Below are positions 9,142 through 17,388 of a DNA stretch of 64,000 nt, piece by piece. Location: the NCBI RefSeq assembly GCF_007004065.1, contig NZ_VFSV01000001.1, positions 1 through 64,000 on the forward strand, given 5' to 3'. The translations under genes were made by a program, and so were the position numbers. Each line of letters begins with the position of its first letter. The first letter of the stretch is position 1. Origin of the DNA: Palleronia caenipelagi (GTDB lineage Bacteria; Pseudomonadota; Alphaproteobacteria; Rhodobacterales; Rhodobacteraceae). Under the pieces are notes generated by a model that ran no database searches, was not told where the DNA came from, and saw nothing but the letters and a program-made list of their open reading frames with translations.

Positions 9142-9168
9142 GTGACCGTCCAGACGTAAAGGGGCGCC

Positions 9169-9438
9169 ATGATGGCTGATACTGTGCATGACAAGGTGGT
9201 GCAGATCCTGGCCGAGCAGGCGATGCTCGAGCCCGGGGACGTGACCATGGATCAGAGCCTTGAGGATCTGGGGATAGACTCGCTCGGGCTGGTGGAATCG
9301 ATTTTCGCCATTGAGGAAGAGTTCGACATTCAGGTCCCGTTCAATGCAAACGAGCCCGACAAAAGTGACTTCGACATCTCCTCGGTCGCGGCCATCATCG
9401 GCGCGGTGCAGGGGCTGGTGACGGCTCAGAAGGGATGA
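9169..9438 (+). CDS. Dedicated acyl carrier protein
   Basis: An 89-residue acidic four-helix carrier. The phosphopantetheine site is IDSLGLVES with Ser38. Compared with housekeeping AcpP (usually 77-78 residues, DSLDTVE) it is longer, and the helix after the serine reads FAIEEEFDIQVPFNANEP, resembling AcpXL/NodF-type specialised carriers. An alternative ATG lies one codon in. Its last codons overlap the ketoacyl synthase start by 4 nt (ATGA), and the LpxD-like gene is just upstream, which suggests that it delivers a special acyl chain to that acyltransferase. Confidence 0.9.
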   Translation: MMADTVHDKVVQILAEQAMLEPGDVTMDQSLEDLGIDSLGLVESIFAIEEEFDIQVPFNANEPDKSDFDISSVAAIIGAVQGLVTAQKG

Positions 9439-10643
9439 GGCGGGTTGTCATCACCGGCGCAGGCACGGTGAACGCACTGGGCGGCGATGTGGCTGAGACC
9501 TGGGCGGCCATGGCGGAAGGGCGCTGTGGCATCGGGCCGCTGGATATCCGCGACGTGGATCGGCTGTCGGTCAAGATCGGCGCGCAGGTTCGTGGATATG
9601 ATGAAACTGCACATTTCAACCGTCAGCAGATCGCCCTGTATGATCGCTTTACCCAGTTCGCACTGCTGGCCGCAGAGCAGGCGGTATCGCAAGCGGGTAT
9701 AACCTTCTCGGGCGAACTGGCGCAGCGTTCGGGCGTGGTGATGGGCACGTCCGGAGGGGGGCTTCAGACCCAGGACGATAATTATCGGGCCGTGTACGAA
9801 GAGGGAAAGAACCGGGTTCACCCCTTTGTCGTGCCAAAGCTGATGAACAACGCGGCCGCCAGCCACATCTCCATGCAGTACAATTTGCAGGGCCCGTCCT
9901 TTACTGTTGCCACGGCATGTGCGTCGTCAAACCATGCGATGGGGCAGGCGTTTCAGATGATCCGGTCCGGCCTCGCCGACGTGATGCTCACCGGCGGCTC
10001 GGAATCAATGCTGTGCTTTGGTGGCGTGAAGGCCTGGGAAGGTCTCAGGGTCATGTCCCGCGACGCCTGCCGTCCGTTTTCCGCGAACCGTAACGGCATG
10101 GTGCAGGGCGAGGGCGCGGGCATGTTCGTGTTCGAGGAATACGAGCGTGCCAAGGCGCGGGGGGCCGAGATCCTCGCCGAAGTGGCGGGCTTTGCCATGT
10201 CATCTGATGCGGCGGACATCGTCATGCCCTCCAAGAAAGGCGCAGCGCGGGCTATTGCTGGCGCGTTACGCGATGCGCGTCTCGATCCTTCTGAGATCGG
10301 GTATGTGAACGCCCACGGCACGGGCACGGCTGCGAATGACAAGACTGAATGCGCGGCGGTGGCCGACGTGTTCGGGCATCACGCCAATGATCTGATGATC
10401 TCTTCGACCAAGTCGATGCACGGTCACTTGATCGGTGGCACCGGCGCGGTGGAGCTTCTCGCCTGCATCATGGCGTTGCGGGATGGGGTGATCGCGCCGA
10501 CGATCAACTATGAAGAGCCCGATCCCGAATGTGCGCTGGATGTGGTGCCCAATGAGGCGCGCGAGGCAAAGGTTGGTGTTGTGCTCTCGAACGCGTTTGC
10601 CTTTGGTGGGCTGAACGCCGTGCTGGCCCTGAGCGCGATCTGA
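9435..10643 (+). CDS. Beta-ketoacyl-ACP synthase (FabF/NodE-like)
   Basis: A 402-residue thiolase-fold condensing enzyme that elongates acyl-ACP with malonyl-ACP. The catalytic triad is intact: Cys162 in TACASSNHA, His294 in NAHGTGT and His331 in KSMHGHLIGGTGA. The Gly-rich end FAFGGLNAVL is typical of KAS II. It overlaps the ACP gene by 4 nt, so elongation is probably restricted to that carrier. Sequence resembles the NodE/AcpXL-associated KAS group more than the fatty-acid housekeeping FabF, by memory of the families; substrate chain length is unknown. Confidence 0.92.
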   Translation: MRRVVITGAGTVNALGGDVAETWAAMAEGRCGIGPLDIRDVDRLSVKIGAQVRGYDETAHFNRQQIALYDRFTQFALLAAEQAVSQAGITFSGELAQRSGVVMGTSGGGLQTQDDNYRAVYEEGKNRVHPFVVPKLMNNAAASHISMQYNLQGPSFTVATACASSNHAMGQAFQMIRSGLADVMLTGGSESMLCFGGVKAWEGLRVMSRDACRPFSANRNGMVQGEGAGMFVFEEYERAKARGAEILAEVAGFAMSSDAADIVMPSKKGAARAIAGALRDARLDPSEIGYVNAHGTGTAANDKTECAAVADVFGHHANDLMISSTKSMHGHLIGGTGAVELLACIMALRDGVIAPTINYEEPDPECALDVVPNEAREAKVGVVLSNAFAFGGLNAVLALSAI

Positions 10644-10663
10644 AACGACTGGGCTCTCGACGC

Positions 10664-10694
10664 AAAAAGGCCGGGCGAGATGCCCGGCCTTTTT
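10664..10694. terminator. Bidirectional Rho-independent terminator
   Basis: A stem of GGCCGGGC/GCCCGGCC with a 5-nt loop has an A run before it and a T run after it (10664-10668 and 10690-10694). It lies between the convergent ketoacyl synthase and ialB genes and can serve both strands. Confidence 0.9.
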
Positions 10695-10712
10695 CTTTAA
10701 CGAAGGCCGTCT

Positions 10713-11360
10713 TTACTGGGCCGCGTTGGCGTCGGCGGTCGCATCGAACCCGGCGGTAAAGCCGGACAGGCCGATTTTCAGCGTGATCTGCCGATCAGGA
10801 GCTGCGGCGGGCACGATGACCATCTGACCGGACGCACCGCGCTTGAGCTGGGCGATCTCGTCTCCCGTCAGGCCGATGCGCGAAAAGCAGCCCTGAGGGG
10901 CGCAGAACTCGAAGGGGTAGCGCTTGGCCGCGCCGCCATCGACGGAGAGGACCACCGACCGGGTCAGCAAGGTTTCCAGCGGCGTGATGATCGTGGCGCC
11001 GGCGGCGGCCTGAGAACCGGCGGGCAGCGGCAGGATTGTCATTTCCGCCACCGGGTTATTCTGTTCGTCAGCTAGGAGCTGGTAGAGCTGGCAGCGCGGC
11101 GCACCTTCGGGGGCGTCGTCCACGCAGCGCTGCTCCCAATCGCCGAATTCGGTTACGGTGAGACCGGGACGCTCGGGCGATTGCGGGCCGTCTACGGGCT
11201 CTCCCATGTTCAGCGGCGGCGTGGCAACATCGCCCGCAGGGGCTGCGGTCTCGGCGGCGTTTTCAGCAGGCGCGTCGGCATTGCCCGCGTCCTGGGCGAT
11301 GGCAGGACCCGCCATAGCGATCACGGCGGCGAGGGAAAGCGACTTGAGCAGGTCGGACAT
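10713..11360 (-). CDS. Invasion associated locus B (IalB) family protein
   Basis: A 215-residue exported protein. A signal peptide (SDLLKSLSLAAVIAMAGPAIAQ) is followed by an Ala/Pro/Glu-rich low-complexity linker, then the IalB domain: FGDWEQRC, the Cys-containing PRCQLYQ segment, and RYPFEFCAPQGCFSRIGL. Conserved cysteines probably form periplasmic disulfides. The family was named for a Bartonella factor involved in red-cell entry, but it is widespread in free-living Rhodobacterales and its role there is not established. I chose ATG 11360, preceded by GGATC, over an upstream in-frame ATG at 11372. A possible attenuator or small RNA lies 130-200 nt upstream. Confidence 0.88.
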   Translation of the reverse strand: MSDLLKSLSLAAVIAMAGPAIAQDAGNADAPAENAAETAAPAGDVATPPLNMGEPVDGPQSPERPGLTVTEFGDWEQRCVDDAPEGAPRCQLYQLLADEQNNPVAEMTILPLPAGSQAAAGATIITPLETLLTRSVVLSVDGGAAKRYPFEFCAPQGCFSRIGLTGDEIAQLKRGASGQMVIVPAAAPDRQITLKIGLSGFTAGFDATADANAAQ

Positions 11361-11490
11361 AAAATGATCCATATGGTTGTTCTGAACGTCTTCGGGATCC
11401 GATTAGCAGGTCGTCAGACCCATGTCAGTCCCGCAAATATTCACTGGCAGGTGATCGCGCGTGGCGCAGGGCGGATGAGCGACGTTACCC

Positions 11491-11526
11491 AAAAAGAAAT
11501 GGCCCCACATCCGCGAGGCCATCCCA
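11491..11526 (-). terminator. Orphan minus-strand terminator upstream of ialB
   Basis: Reading the minus strand, GGGATGGCC pairs with GGCCATTTC around a 12-nt loop, then five U follow. No annotated minus-strand gene precedes it within the gap, which is why it is notable. Confidence 0.55.
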
Positions 11527-11562
11527 TTTCTCTCCCTGGCGGACTGTACCGCTTATAATTAT
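11491..11562 (-). ncRNA. Candidate ~70-nt small RNA or ialB leader attenuator
   Basis: On the minus strand a -35-like TTGACG (11597-11592) and a TAnnnT -10 (11574-11569) are 17 nt apart, giving a predicted start near 11562. About 70 nt later a 9-bp stem GGGATGGCC/GGCCATTTC (two G-U pairs) is followed by TTTTT at 11495-11491, a regular Rho-independent terminator. A small GCGG/CCGC hairpin lies near the 5' end. Nothing protein-coding is enclosed. The unit either yields a short RNA or acts as a premature terminator in the ialB leader. Prediction is from sequence alone. Confidence 0.4.
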
Positions 11563-11722
11563 GCCGTGACGCTAGGTTCTAATATGGCTCCCGTCAACAG
11601 CCAAAATCGTCAATTTCTTCGATTTGAGAACTTCGGTTTATGGCCTCTCCGTGCGGAGACTGCGGGCTGGAATGCTCAGGCGGAACCGGTATGGTCACGG
11701 CAAAGAACATCAGGGGGACCCC

Positions 11723-13276
11723 ATGGAAGATATCTTCGTCGGCGGCGGTGGGCCGGAGTATGGTGATGCGCAGGAATTGCTGCTGAAAGCGGCCAACCGG
11801 CATGGGCTGATCGCCGGGGCGACGGGGACAGGCAAGACGGTGACACTCCAGATCCTGTCCGAGAGCTTCTCGGCGCAGGGCGTTCCCGTGTTTCTGGCCG
11901 ACGTAAAGGGAGACCTGTCGGGCCTCGCGCGCGCGGGCAGCCCGGACTTCAAGCTCCACGGCGCGTTTACCTCCCGCGCGGAGAAAATCGGGTTCGCGGA
12001 TCGGTACGGCTACGACGCCTTCCCGGTCACCTTCTGGGATCTGTTCGGAGAACAGGGTCATCCGGTGCGCACGACGCTGACCGAGATGGGGCCGCTGCTG
12101 CTGTCGCGTCTGCTGGGGCTGACGGACGCGCAGGAGGGGGTCCTGAACATCGCGTTTCGCGTGGCCGACGAGCAGGGGATGCCGCTCCTGGATCTGAAGG
12201 ATCTGCAAGCGTTGCTGGTCTGGATCGGTGAAAATGCCGACGCGCTGTCGCTGCGCTATGGCAATGTTTCGACCCGCTCCGTGGGCGCGATTCAGCGTGA
12301 CCTGCTGGTGCTGGAGAATGAGGGCGGGCAAAAGCTCTTTGGTGAACCGGCGCTGGAGCTGACGGATATCATGCGCGTGGACCCGGACGGTCGGGGGCGG
12401 ATCAATATCCTTGATGCCGGGACATTGATGTCGTCGCCCAAGCTCTACGCCACTTTTCTGTTGTGGCTCTTGTCCGAGTTGTTCGAGGAACTGCCGGAGG
12501 TCGGTGATCCGGACAAGCCGCGGCTGATCTTCTTCTTCGACGAGGCGCATCTGTTGTTTGAGGACGCGCCGAAAGCGCTGGTGAACAAGGTCGAGCAGGT
12601 CGCCCGGCTGATCAGGTCGAAGGGGGTCGGAGTGTATTTCGTCACCCAAAACCCTGACGATATCCCAGAGGATATTCTGGGTCAGTTGGGCAACCGTGTG
12701 CAGCACGCGCTCCGGGCGTTTACCGCGCGCGATCAGAAGGCCTTGTCCCGCGCGGCCGAGACCTATCGGCCGAACCCGCGGTTCGACACCGAAGATGCGA
12801 TCCGGGACGTGGGCACCGGCGAGGCGGTGACATCCTTTCTGGGGCCCAAAGGCGCGCCCGGGATTGTCGAGCGCACGTTGATCCGGCCGCCCTCTTCGCA
12901 ATTGGGTCCAATTACGGAATCGGAACGCCGTGCTGTGATACAAGCCTCTCCGATTGCCGGGAAATACGAGGCCGTGGTGGACCGTGAGAGCGCCTTTGAA
13001 GTCCTGAAACGACGGGCCGATACGGCAGCCCGCGAGGCCGAGGAGGCGGAGCGTCGCGAGGCAGAGGCCGAGGCGGCAGAAGCAGAGCGGCGCCGGTCGC
13101 GGCGATACGATGCGCCGCAGGTGGGACGGTCCAGCTCCCGCGGGTCCTCCAGTCGCTCGCGGGAGAATGAGAGCCTCGCCGGGGCCGTGACCGAGATGCT
13201 GGTGAAGGAGCTGAAAGGCAGCACCGGGCGGCGGATCGTGCGCGGCGTGCTCGGGGGGCTCTTCAAGGGCCGGTGA
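11723..13276 (+). CDS. HerA-like DUF853 ATPase (YjgR family)
   Basis: A 517-residue FtsK/HerA-type P-loop ATPase. Walker [10 protein letters not shown] lies at residues 31-39 and Walker [12 protein letters not shown] near 268-278; the DUF853 core continues with [17 protein letters not shown] and a [15 protein letters not shown] segment. The C-terminal ~100 residues are charged and coiled-coil-like (repeated EA/ER) followed by a Ser/Arg-rich linker. Its cellular role is unproven; the family is often annotated as a putative helicase but lacks NurA-type partners here. ATG 11723 follows GGGGGACCCC; the frame remains open upstream to 11624 without a family-like sequence. Confidence 0.9.
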   Translation: MEDIFVGGGGPEYGDAQELLLKAANRHGLIAGATGTGKTVTLQILSESFSAQGVPVFLADVKGDLSGLARAGSPDFKLHGAFTSRAEKIGFADRYGYDAFPVTFWDLFGEQGHPVRTTLTEMGPLLLSRLLGLTDAQEGVLNIAFRVADEQGMPLLDLKDLQALLVWIGENADALSLRYGNVSTRSVGAIQRDLLVLENEGGQKLFGEPALELTDIMRVDPDGRGRINILDAGTLMSSPKLYATFLLWLLSELFEELPEVGDPDKPRLIFFFDEAHLLFEDAPKALVNKVEQVARLIRSKGVGVYFVTQNPDDIPEDILGQLGNRVQHALRAFTARDQKALSRAAETYRPNPRFDTEDAIRDVGTGEAVTSFLGPKGAPGIVERTLIRPPSSQLGPITESERRAVIQASPIAGKYEAVVDRESAFEVLKRRADTAAREAEEAERREAEAEAAEAERRRSRRYDAPQVGRSSSRGSSSRSRENESLAGAVTEMLVKELKGSTGRRIVRGVLGGLFKGR

Positions 13277-13334
13277 CGCGCGCTTTGGCTGGCGTCTGTC
13301 TCGGGTATTTTCAGACAAAAAGAGGAGCGGCCTC

Positions 13335-14162
13335 GTGCGGCTGAGCCTGACCACGGCGCTGGTGATGATCGCCTTCGCGGCGAATTCGCTGCTGAACCGG
13401 GCTGCTGTCGAAGGAGGGCACGCGGCGCCGCTGGATTTCGCACTGGTGCGGCTGATTTCCGGTGCGGTGGTTCTGGGGGTGCTGGTTGGCCTCTCAGGAG
13501 GCGGGCTGGTGCGCGCGTTCGACTGGCGCAATGTGGCGGCGTTGAGCCTCTACATGCTGGGGTTTTCGCTGGCTTATGTGTCGTTGCCCGCAGGAGCCGG
13601 AGCATTGATCCTCTTTGCCGCAGTGCAGGTCACCATGTTTTCGGGGGGCGTTCTGGTGGCGGAGGAGATCCCGATGCGGCGCTGGGTTGGGGTTCTCGCG
13701 GCTTTGTCGGGGCTCATCTGGATGCTCTGGCCGGGCGAGGCGGCACTGTCCCCCCGGCATGGGATATTAATGGCCATCGCCGGAATTGGCTGGGGCATCT
13801 ACTCGCTCAGGGGGCGGGGAACCAGTGCTCCAATGCGGATGACAGCGACGAGTTTCATTGGCGCGGTGCCGGTGGTGGGGCTTGTGTGGCTGGTCTGGCC
13901 GGGTGGCGGGATGGATGCCGTGGGCTGGTGGCTGGCAATTCTGTGTGGCGCTGTCACATCGGGGCTGGGTTACGCGCTGTGGTATCAGGTGTTGCCCCGG
14001 CTGGGAGCGAGCCGGGCTGCGCTCGCGCAGCTCACCGTGCCGGTCATCGCTGTGGGTGCGGGTGTGGTGTTGCTGGGAGAGGCGCTGAGCCTGCGCCTCA
14101 TCTTGTCCTGCGCGGTGGTGATTGGCGGCGTGGCACTGGGGCTGAGCCGTCCACGTCTTTAG
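13335..14162 (+). CDS. DMT superfamily (EamA) transporter
   Basis: A 275-residue inner-membrane protein with ten predicted helices arranged as two EamA repeats (about 1-130 and 140-270), typical of drug/metabolite exporters. The second repeat ends with GEALSLRLILSCAVVIGGVALGL, a family hallmark. Translation starts at GTG 13335 after AGAGGAGCGG. The stop overlaps the convergent purK stop by 4 nt. Substrate cannot be inferred. Confidence 0.88.
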   Translation: MRLSLTTALVMIAFAANSLLNRAAVEGGHAAPLDFALVRLISGAVVLGVLVGLSGGGLVRAFDWRNVAALSLYMLGFSLAYVSLPAGAGALILFAAVQVTMFSGGVLVAEEIPMRRWVGVLAALSGLIWMLWPGEAALSPRHGILMAIAGIGWGIYSLRGRGTSAPMRMTATSFIGAVPVVGLVWLVWPGGGMDAVGWWLAILCGAVTSGLGYALWYQVLPRLGASRAALAQLTVPVIAVGAGVVLLGEALSLRLILSCAVVIGGVALGLSRPRL

Positions 14163-15223
14163 CGCAGGCGGTTCACGTGGCCCATCTTGCGACCGGGACG
14201 GGTCTCGGCCTTGCCGTAGAGATGCAGGGCGGCGCCGGGCTCGGCTGCGATTTGCGCCAGCCGGTCCATGTCCTCGCCGATCAGGTTTTCCATCTCGACA
14301 TCGGAATGGCGTTTGCCATCGCCCAGAGGCCAGCCCGCGACCGCGCGGATATGCTGTTCAAACTGGTCGATCTGGCAGCCATTCTGGGTCCAGTGTCCGG
14401 AATTGTGCACACGCGGCGCTATTTCATTCACCACGAGGCCGGTGTCAGTGACGAAAAGCTCGACGCCCATGACGCCCACATAGTCGAGCGCGGTCAGGAT
14501 GCGCGACGCCATGAGGACGGCGTCGGTGGCGAGGCTGTGGGGGATGGTGGCGGGCACGGTGGTGGTCCGCAGGATGCCCTCGCGGTGGACATTCTCGCCG
14601 GGATCGAAGCAGGCCACGCGACCGTCGAGGCCACGGGCGGCGATCACCGAGATTTCGCGGGTGAAGGAGACGAAGCCTTCGAGGATCGCGGGGGCGCCGT
14701 TCAGGGAGGCCAGCGCATCTGCGGCATCTTCGGGGGCGTTGATCCGCGCCTGCCCCTTGCCGTCGTAGCCGAAGCGACGGGTTTTCAGGATGGCGGGTGC
14801 ACCGATCCTTTCCAGGGCGGTGTCGAGGCTGGCGGCGTCTTTGATGTCGGCGAAAGGAGCCACCTGAAGGCCCAGATCGGCAAGCCAGCCTTTCTCCGTC
14901 AGGCGGTCCTGACTGATGCGGAGCGCTTCGCGACAGGGACGGATGGGGCGGTGCTGTTCGAGGAGATCCAGCGCTTCGGTGGGGATGTTCTCGAACTCGT
15001 AGGTGATCACGTCGCAGTCTTTGGCGAAGGCCGTCAGCGCGTCGTGATCTTCGTAGGGGGCCGTGGTGATCCGGTCCGCCGTCTCGGATGCGGGCGGGTT
15101 GGCGGCGGGCTCGTAGATGTGGACATGAAGGCCCAGCCGGGAGGCCGCGACGGAGAGCATCCGGCCCAGCTGGCCACCACCTAGAATACCGATGGTCGCG
15201 CCGGGGGAGAGAGGTTTGGTCAT
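14159..15223 (-). CDS. purK: N5-carboxyaminoimidazole ribonucleotide synthase PurK
   Basis: A 354-residue ATP-grasp enzyme that uses ATP and bicarbonate to convert AIR to N5-CAIR in purine synthesis. The N-terminal PurK signature GATIGILGGGQLGRMLS is at residues 8-24; the ATP-grasp core includes ILKTRRFGYDGKGQ and the metal-binding VVNEIAPRVHNSGHWT. It follows purE by 24 nt on the same strand, so the two consecutive steps are coexpressed. A convergent transporter gene overlaps its 3' end. Confidence 0.96.
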   Translation of the reverse strand: MTKPLSPGATIGILGGGQLGRMLSVAASRLGLHVHIYEPAANPPASETADRITTAPYEDHDALTAFAKDCDVITYEFENIPTEALDLLEQHRPIRPCREALRISQDRLTEKGWLADLGLQVAPFADIKDAASLDTALERIGAPAILKTRRFGYDGKGQARINAPEDAADALASLNGAPAILEGFVSFTREISVIAARGLDGRVACFDPGENVHREGILRTTTVPATIPHSLATDAVLMASRILTALDYVGVMGVELFVTDTGLVVNEIAPRVHNSGHWTQNGCQIDQFEQHIRAVAGWPLGDGKRHSDVEMENLIGEDMDRLAQIAAEPGAALHLYGKAETRPGRKMGHVNRLR

Positions 15224-15247
15224 GGGGCGGGTCCCTTTGGAGGCGAT

Positions 15248-15733
15248 TCAGTCAGTATCTTCGGGCGTCTCGGGGATCGAGGCCGAGAGGGCGTTTCGCC
15301 AGTCGGTGACACGTTGCGCCAAATCAGGGTCGGAGATCGCCAGGATCTGGGCGGCCATCAATCCCGCATTGGCCGCGCCAGCCGCACCGATGGCCATGGT
15401 GGCGACCGGAAAGCCGCGCGGCATCTGGACGATGGAGTAGAGACTGTCGACGCCCGAAAGCGCCCTTGTCTGGACCGGGACGCCCACCACCGGAACGCGG
15501 GTTTTCGACGCCATCATGCCCGGCAGGTGCGCAGCACCTCCGGCACCGGCGATGATCACCTTCAGCCCGCGCTCTGCGGCGGTCTTGCCGTAGTCCCAGA
15601 GCCGGTCGGGGGTACGGTGGGCGGAAACGATGCGAGACTCGTAGGTCACGCCCAGCTCGTCCAGAATCCGGGCTGCTTCCTGCATGGTTGGCCAATCGGA
15701 CTGGCTGCCCATGATGATGCCCACATCTGCCAT
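15248..15733 (-). CDS. purE: N5-carboxyaminoimidazole ribonucleotide mutase PurE
   Basis: A 161-residue octameric mutase that converts N5-CAIR to CAIR. The signature [13 protein letters not shown] and the catalytic-histidine region SAHRTPDRL are present, as is the GAAHLPGM segment. I chose ATG 15733 (MADVGII), preceded by a purine-rich GGGAGCAG; the upstream in-frame ATG at 15793 would add a non-conserved tail. It is followed by purK and preceded by the ydcH-like gene on the same strand. Confidence 0.96.
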   Translation of the reverse strand: MADVGIIMGSQSDWPTMQEAARILDELGVTYESRIVSAHRTPDRLWDYGKTAAERGLKVIIAGAGGAAHLPGMMASKTRVPVVGVPVQTRALSGVDSLYSIVQMPRGFPVATMAIGAAGAANAGLMAAQILAISDPDLAQRVTDWRNALSASIPETPEDTD

Positions 15734-15805
15734 GCTCTGCTCCCTGATCAATTTGCGCGCGACACTAGCGGGGGGACGAAGCCTCCGCAACATGGGGGAG
15801 GCAGG

Positions 15806-16036
15806 TCAGGCGATGATATCAGGCAGGAGCTGATCCTCGATCTGGGCTATCTGGTCCTTGAGCTGGAGTTTCTTCCGCTTCAGCCGCTGGAGCGTCAGCA
15901 TGTCGGCCCGGCCTGAGTGCTGAAGCGCGTTGACCGCGTCATCAAGATCCCGATGCTCACGGCGCAGCACTTCGAGTTTGACCCGAAGCACCTCTGTTTC
16001 CGTCATCGTGGGGGTCGATTCCAGTGTGCCGTCCAT
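15806..16036 (-). CDS. YdcH family (DUF465) small coiled-coil protein
   Basis: A ~76-residue, mostly helical charged protein with the DUF465 core: LRREHRDLDDAVNAL and then LKRKKLQLKDQIAQIEDQLLPD. Function unknown; the family is frequent beside purE in Rhodobacterales. ATG 16036 is assumed; ATG 16006 (MTETEVLRV) would keep the whole domain. It lies 72 nt upstream of purE and diverges from hsp20. Confidence 0.85.
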   Translation of the reverse strand: MDGTLESTPTMTETEVLRVKLEVLRREHRDLDDAVNALQHSGRADMLTLQRLKRKKLQLKDQIAQIEDQLLPDIIA

Positions 16037-16080
16037 GGGGAGGAGAGTACATCGGTTGGGCGCTGCGGCAAGGGGCAAGT

Positions 16081-16110
16081 CTTGTCATGTGGCATAAAAC
16101 TTCCCATTTA
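16081..16110 (+). promoter_or_regulatory. Candidate RpoH (heat-shock) promoter of hsp20
   Basis: CTTGTC at 16081-16086 and TCCCATTT at 16102-16109 resemble the sigma-32 consensus (CTTGAA, 13-15 nt, CCCCATnT). The element lies ~72 nt before the start codon of a small heat-shock protein gene, the expected target. Alignment by eye only. Confidence 0.45.
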
Positions 16111-16180
16111 TGTTCCCGAGGAGCCGGTTGCCGCTTCGGGGCCGCTCCATGGTACAGTCGCTTTGTCAAAGGACCTGTCG

Positions 16181-16588
16181 ATGACGAAACTTGCTTTGGG
16201 ATCGCATCCCTTCCTGCTGGGCTTCGATGACCTCGAACGTCTGGTTGAACGCACCGCCAAGTCGGATGCGGGAGGCTACCCTCCCTATAATATCGAACAA
16301 CTGGGCGAAACCGCCTACCGGATCACGCTCGCCGTCGCGGGGTTTGCCGAGGACGATCTGGCGATCACGGTTGAGGACAAACAACTTGTGGTCCGGGGTC
16401 GTCAGGTGGACCCGGAGGACAACCGGGTGTTTTTGCACCGTGGCATCGCCGCGCGTCAGTTTCAGCGGACCTTTGTGCTGGCGGACGGCGTTGATGTGAC
16501 AGGTGCGAGGATGGAGAACGGGCTCTTGCATGTGGAGCTGTCCCGCTCTCTGCCCGAGCAGATCATTCGCAAGATCGACATTTCCTGA
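16181..16588 (+). CDS. Small heat-shock protein (Hsp20/IbpA family)
   Basis: A 135-residue ATP-independent holdase. The alpha-crystallin domain spans about residues 35-125, with YNIEQLGETAYRITLAVAGF, LVVRGRQ and the strand ENGLLHVELSR. The IbpA-like N-terminus (HPFLLGFDDLERLVER) and the C-terminal I-x-I-like IRKIDIS are recognisable. ATG 16181 is preceded by AAAGGAC. A likely heat-shock promoter lies upstream, and a DUF1150 gene follows 12 nt after the stop, a common Rhodobacterales pairing. Confidence 0.93.
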   Translation: MTKLALGSHPFLLGFDDLERLVERTAKSDAGGYPPYNIEQLGETAYRITLAVAGFAEDDLAITVEDKQLVVRGRQVDPEDNRVFLHRGIAARQFQRTFVLADGVDVTGARMENGLLHVELSRSLPEQIIRKIDIS

Positions 16589-16600
16589 GGAGAGATCGCT

Positions 16601-16828
16601 ATGGAAGAGACGTTTACCGATCTGATCGAGACCCCTGAGAATATCGTCTATGTGCGCTCCGTATCCGCCGAGGAATTGCCTCAGGAGGTGCGCGAGAAGG
16701 CCGGGGATCTGCAAAACCTGTATGCTGTACACAACAGCGAGGGCGAGCGTCTGGCGTTGGTCGCCGGACGGCGTCTGGCCTTCAGCGTGGCGCGGCAGAA
16801 CGACATGGCTCCCGTGTCCGTCCACTAA
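16601..16828 (+). CDS. DUF1150 family protein
   Basis: A 75-residue acidic protein with the DUF1150 core: IVYVRSV, a central helix, LYAVHNSEGERLALVAGRR and AFSVARQNDMAPVSVH at the end. Function unknown. It starts 12 nt after hsp20 with GAGGAGAGATC as ribosome site, so it is almost certainly cotranscribed; this constant linkage suggests a stress-related role, which is inference. Confidence 0.9.
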   Translation: MEETFTDLIETPENIVYVRSVSAEELPQEVREKAGDLQNLYAVHNSEGERLALVAGRRLAFSVARQNDMAPVSVH

Positions 16829-16835
16829 CGGGATC

Positions 16836-16879
16836 GCCCGCGCCGTTGCGTCACCAGAGGTGGCGAAACCCGCGCGGGC
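16836..16879. other. Long GC-rich hairpin after the hsp20-DUF1150 pair
   Basis: GCCCGCGC at 16836-16843 pairs with GCGCGGGC at 16872-16879, with an inner GTCACC/GGTGGC stem. There is no U run on either strand, so it is either a 3' stabilising structure or a factor-dependent termination signal. Confidence 0.45.
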
Positions 16880-16916
16880 ACCCTACCTGATCTCCGAGAC
16901 CTAACGGAGAGTTTTC

Positions 16917-17321
16917 ATGCGACACACCCCGATCATCCTGACTGCCGCCGCCCTGATCGCGCTGGCGGGCTGCCAGACGAAGGACGAGACCGTGGCGGGA
17001 TATGCCGACGCGACAGAGACCTACCTTCTGGAGAGCATCGACGGTGTGCCGTTTGACGGTCGCGCGACTCTGACCTTCCCCGAAGAGGGAAAGATCGCGG
17101 GTCAGGCACCGTGCAACTCATACCGCGCGGATCTGAAGGCGCCGTACCCGTGGTTCGAGACTTCGGCCATCGCAATGACCCGCAAGGCTTGCATTGATAT
17201 GAACGCCGAGGCGGCCTTTACCGAGGCTCTGAACGCGATGACCCAGTCGGAAATTAGCGGCCCGGTGGTCATTTTGACCAATGAAGAGGGCCGCAAGATG
17301 GTGTTTCGCGCAAACAGTTAG
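16917..17321 (+). CDS. META domain lipoprotein (HslJ-like)
   Basis: A 134-residue predicted lipoprotein: signal peptide with lipobox LAGC (lipidated Cys19), then a META/HslJ domain with LESIDGVPF, GQAPCNSYRA and the MTRKACIDMNAEAAFTEALN block. META proteins in other bacteria are linked to heat or antibiotic resistance; the molecular function is unknown. GGAGAG upstream of ATG 16917 is a good ribosome site. It may be the last gene of the heat-shock group, although a stable hairpin intervenes. Confidence 0.9.
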   Translation: MRHTPIILTAAALIALAGCQTKDETVAGYADATETYLLESIDGVPFDGRATLTFPEEGKIAGQAPCNSYRADLKAPYPWFETSAIAMTRKACIDMNAEAAFTEALNAMTQSEISGPVVILTNEEGRKMVFRANS

Positions 17322-17388
17322 CGTGAAATTGTTGCCCGGTCGGTCAACCTGAGCAATCCTCCTGTTAGCATTCAGGAGGATACGAGTG

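Larger units (their letters stand above)
11361..11722. other. Intergenic region with an orphan minus-strand transcription unit
   Basis: No convincing protein gene lies in this ~360-bp gap between the divergent ialB and HerA-like genes. Its notable content is a minus-strand promoter-like pair (11569-11597) and a minus-strand terminator (11491-11526), listed separately. The rest, up to the ATG at 11723, shows only a GGGGGACC ribosome-binding segment. Confidence 0.5.

Noticed and set aside
12763-13605. Minus-strand frames of 645 and 280 codons across the HerA-like and DMT genes
   Set aside because: They are Arg/Pro/Ala-rich without family motifs and overlap two well-supported plus-strand genes entirely.
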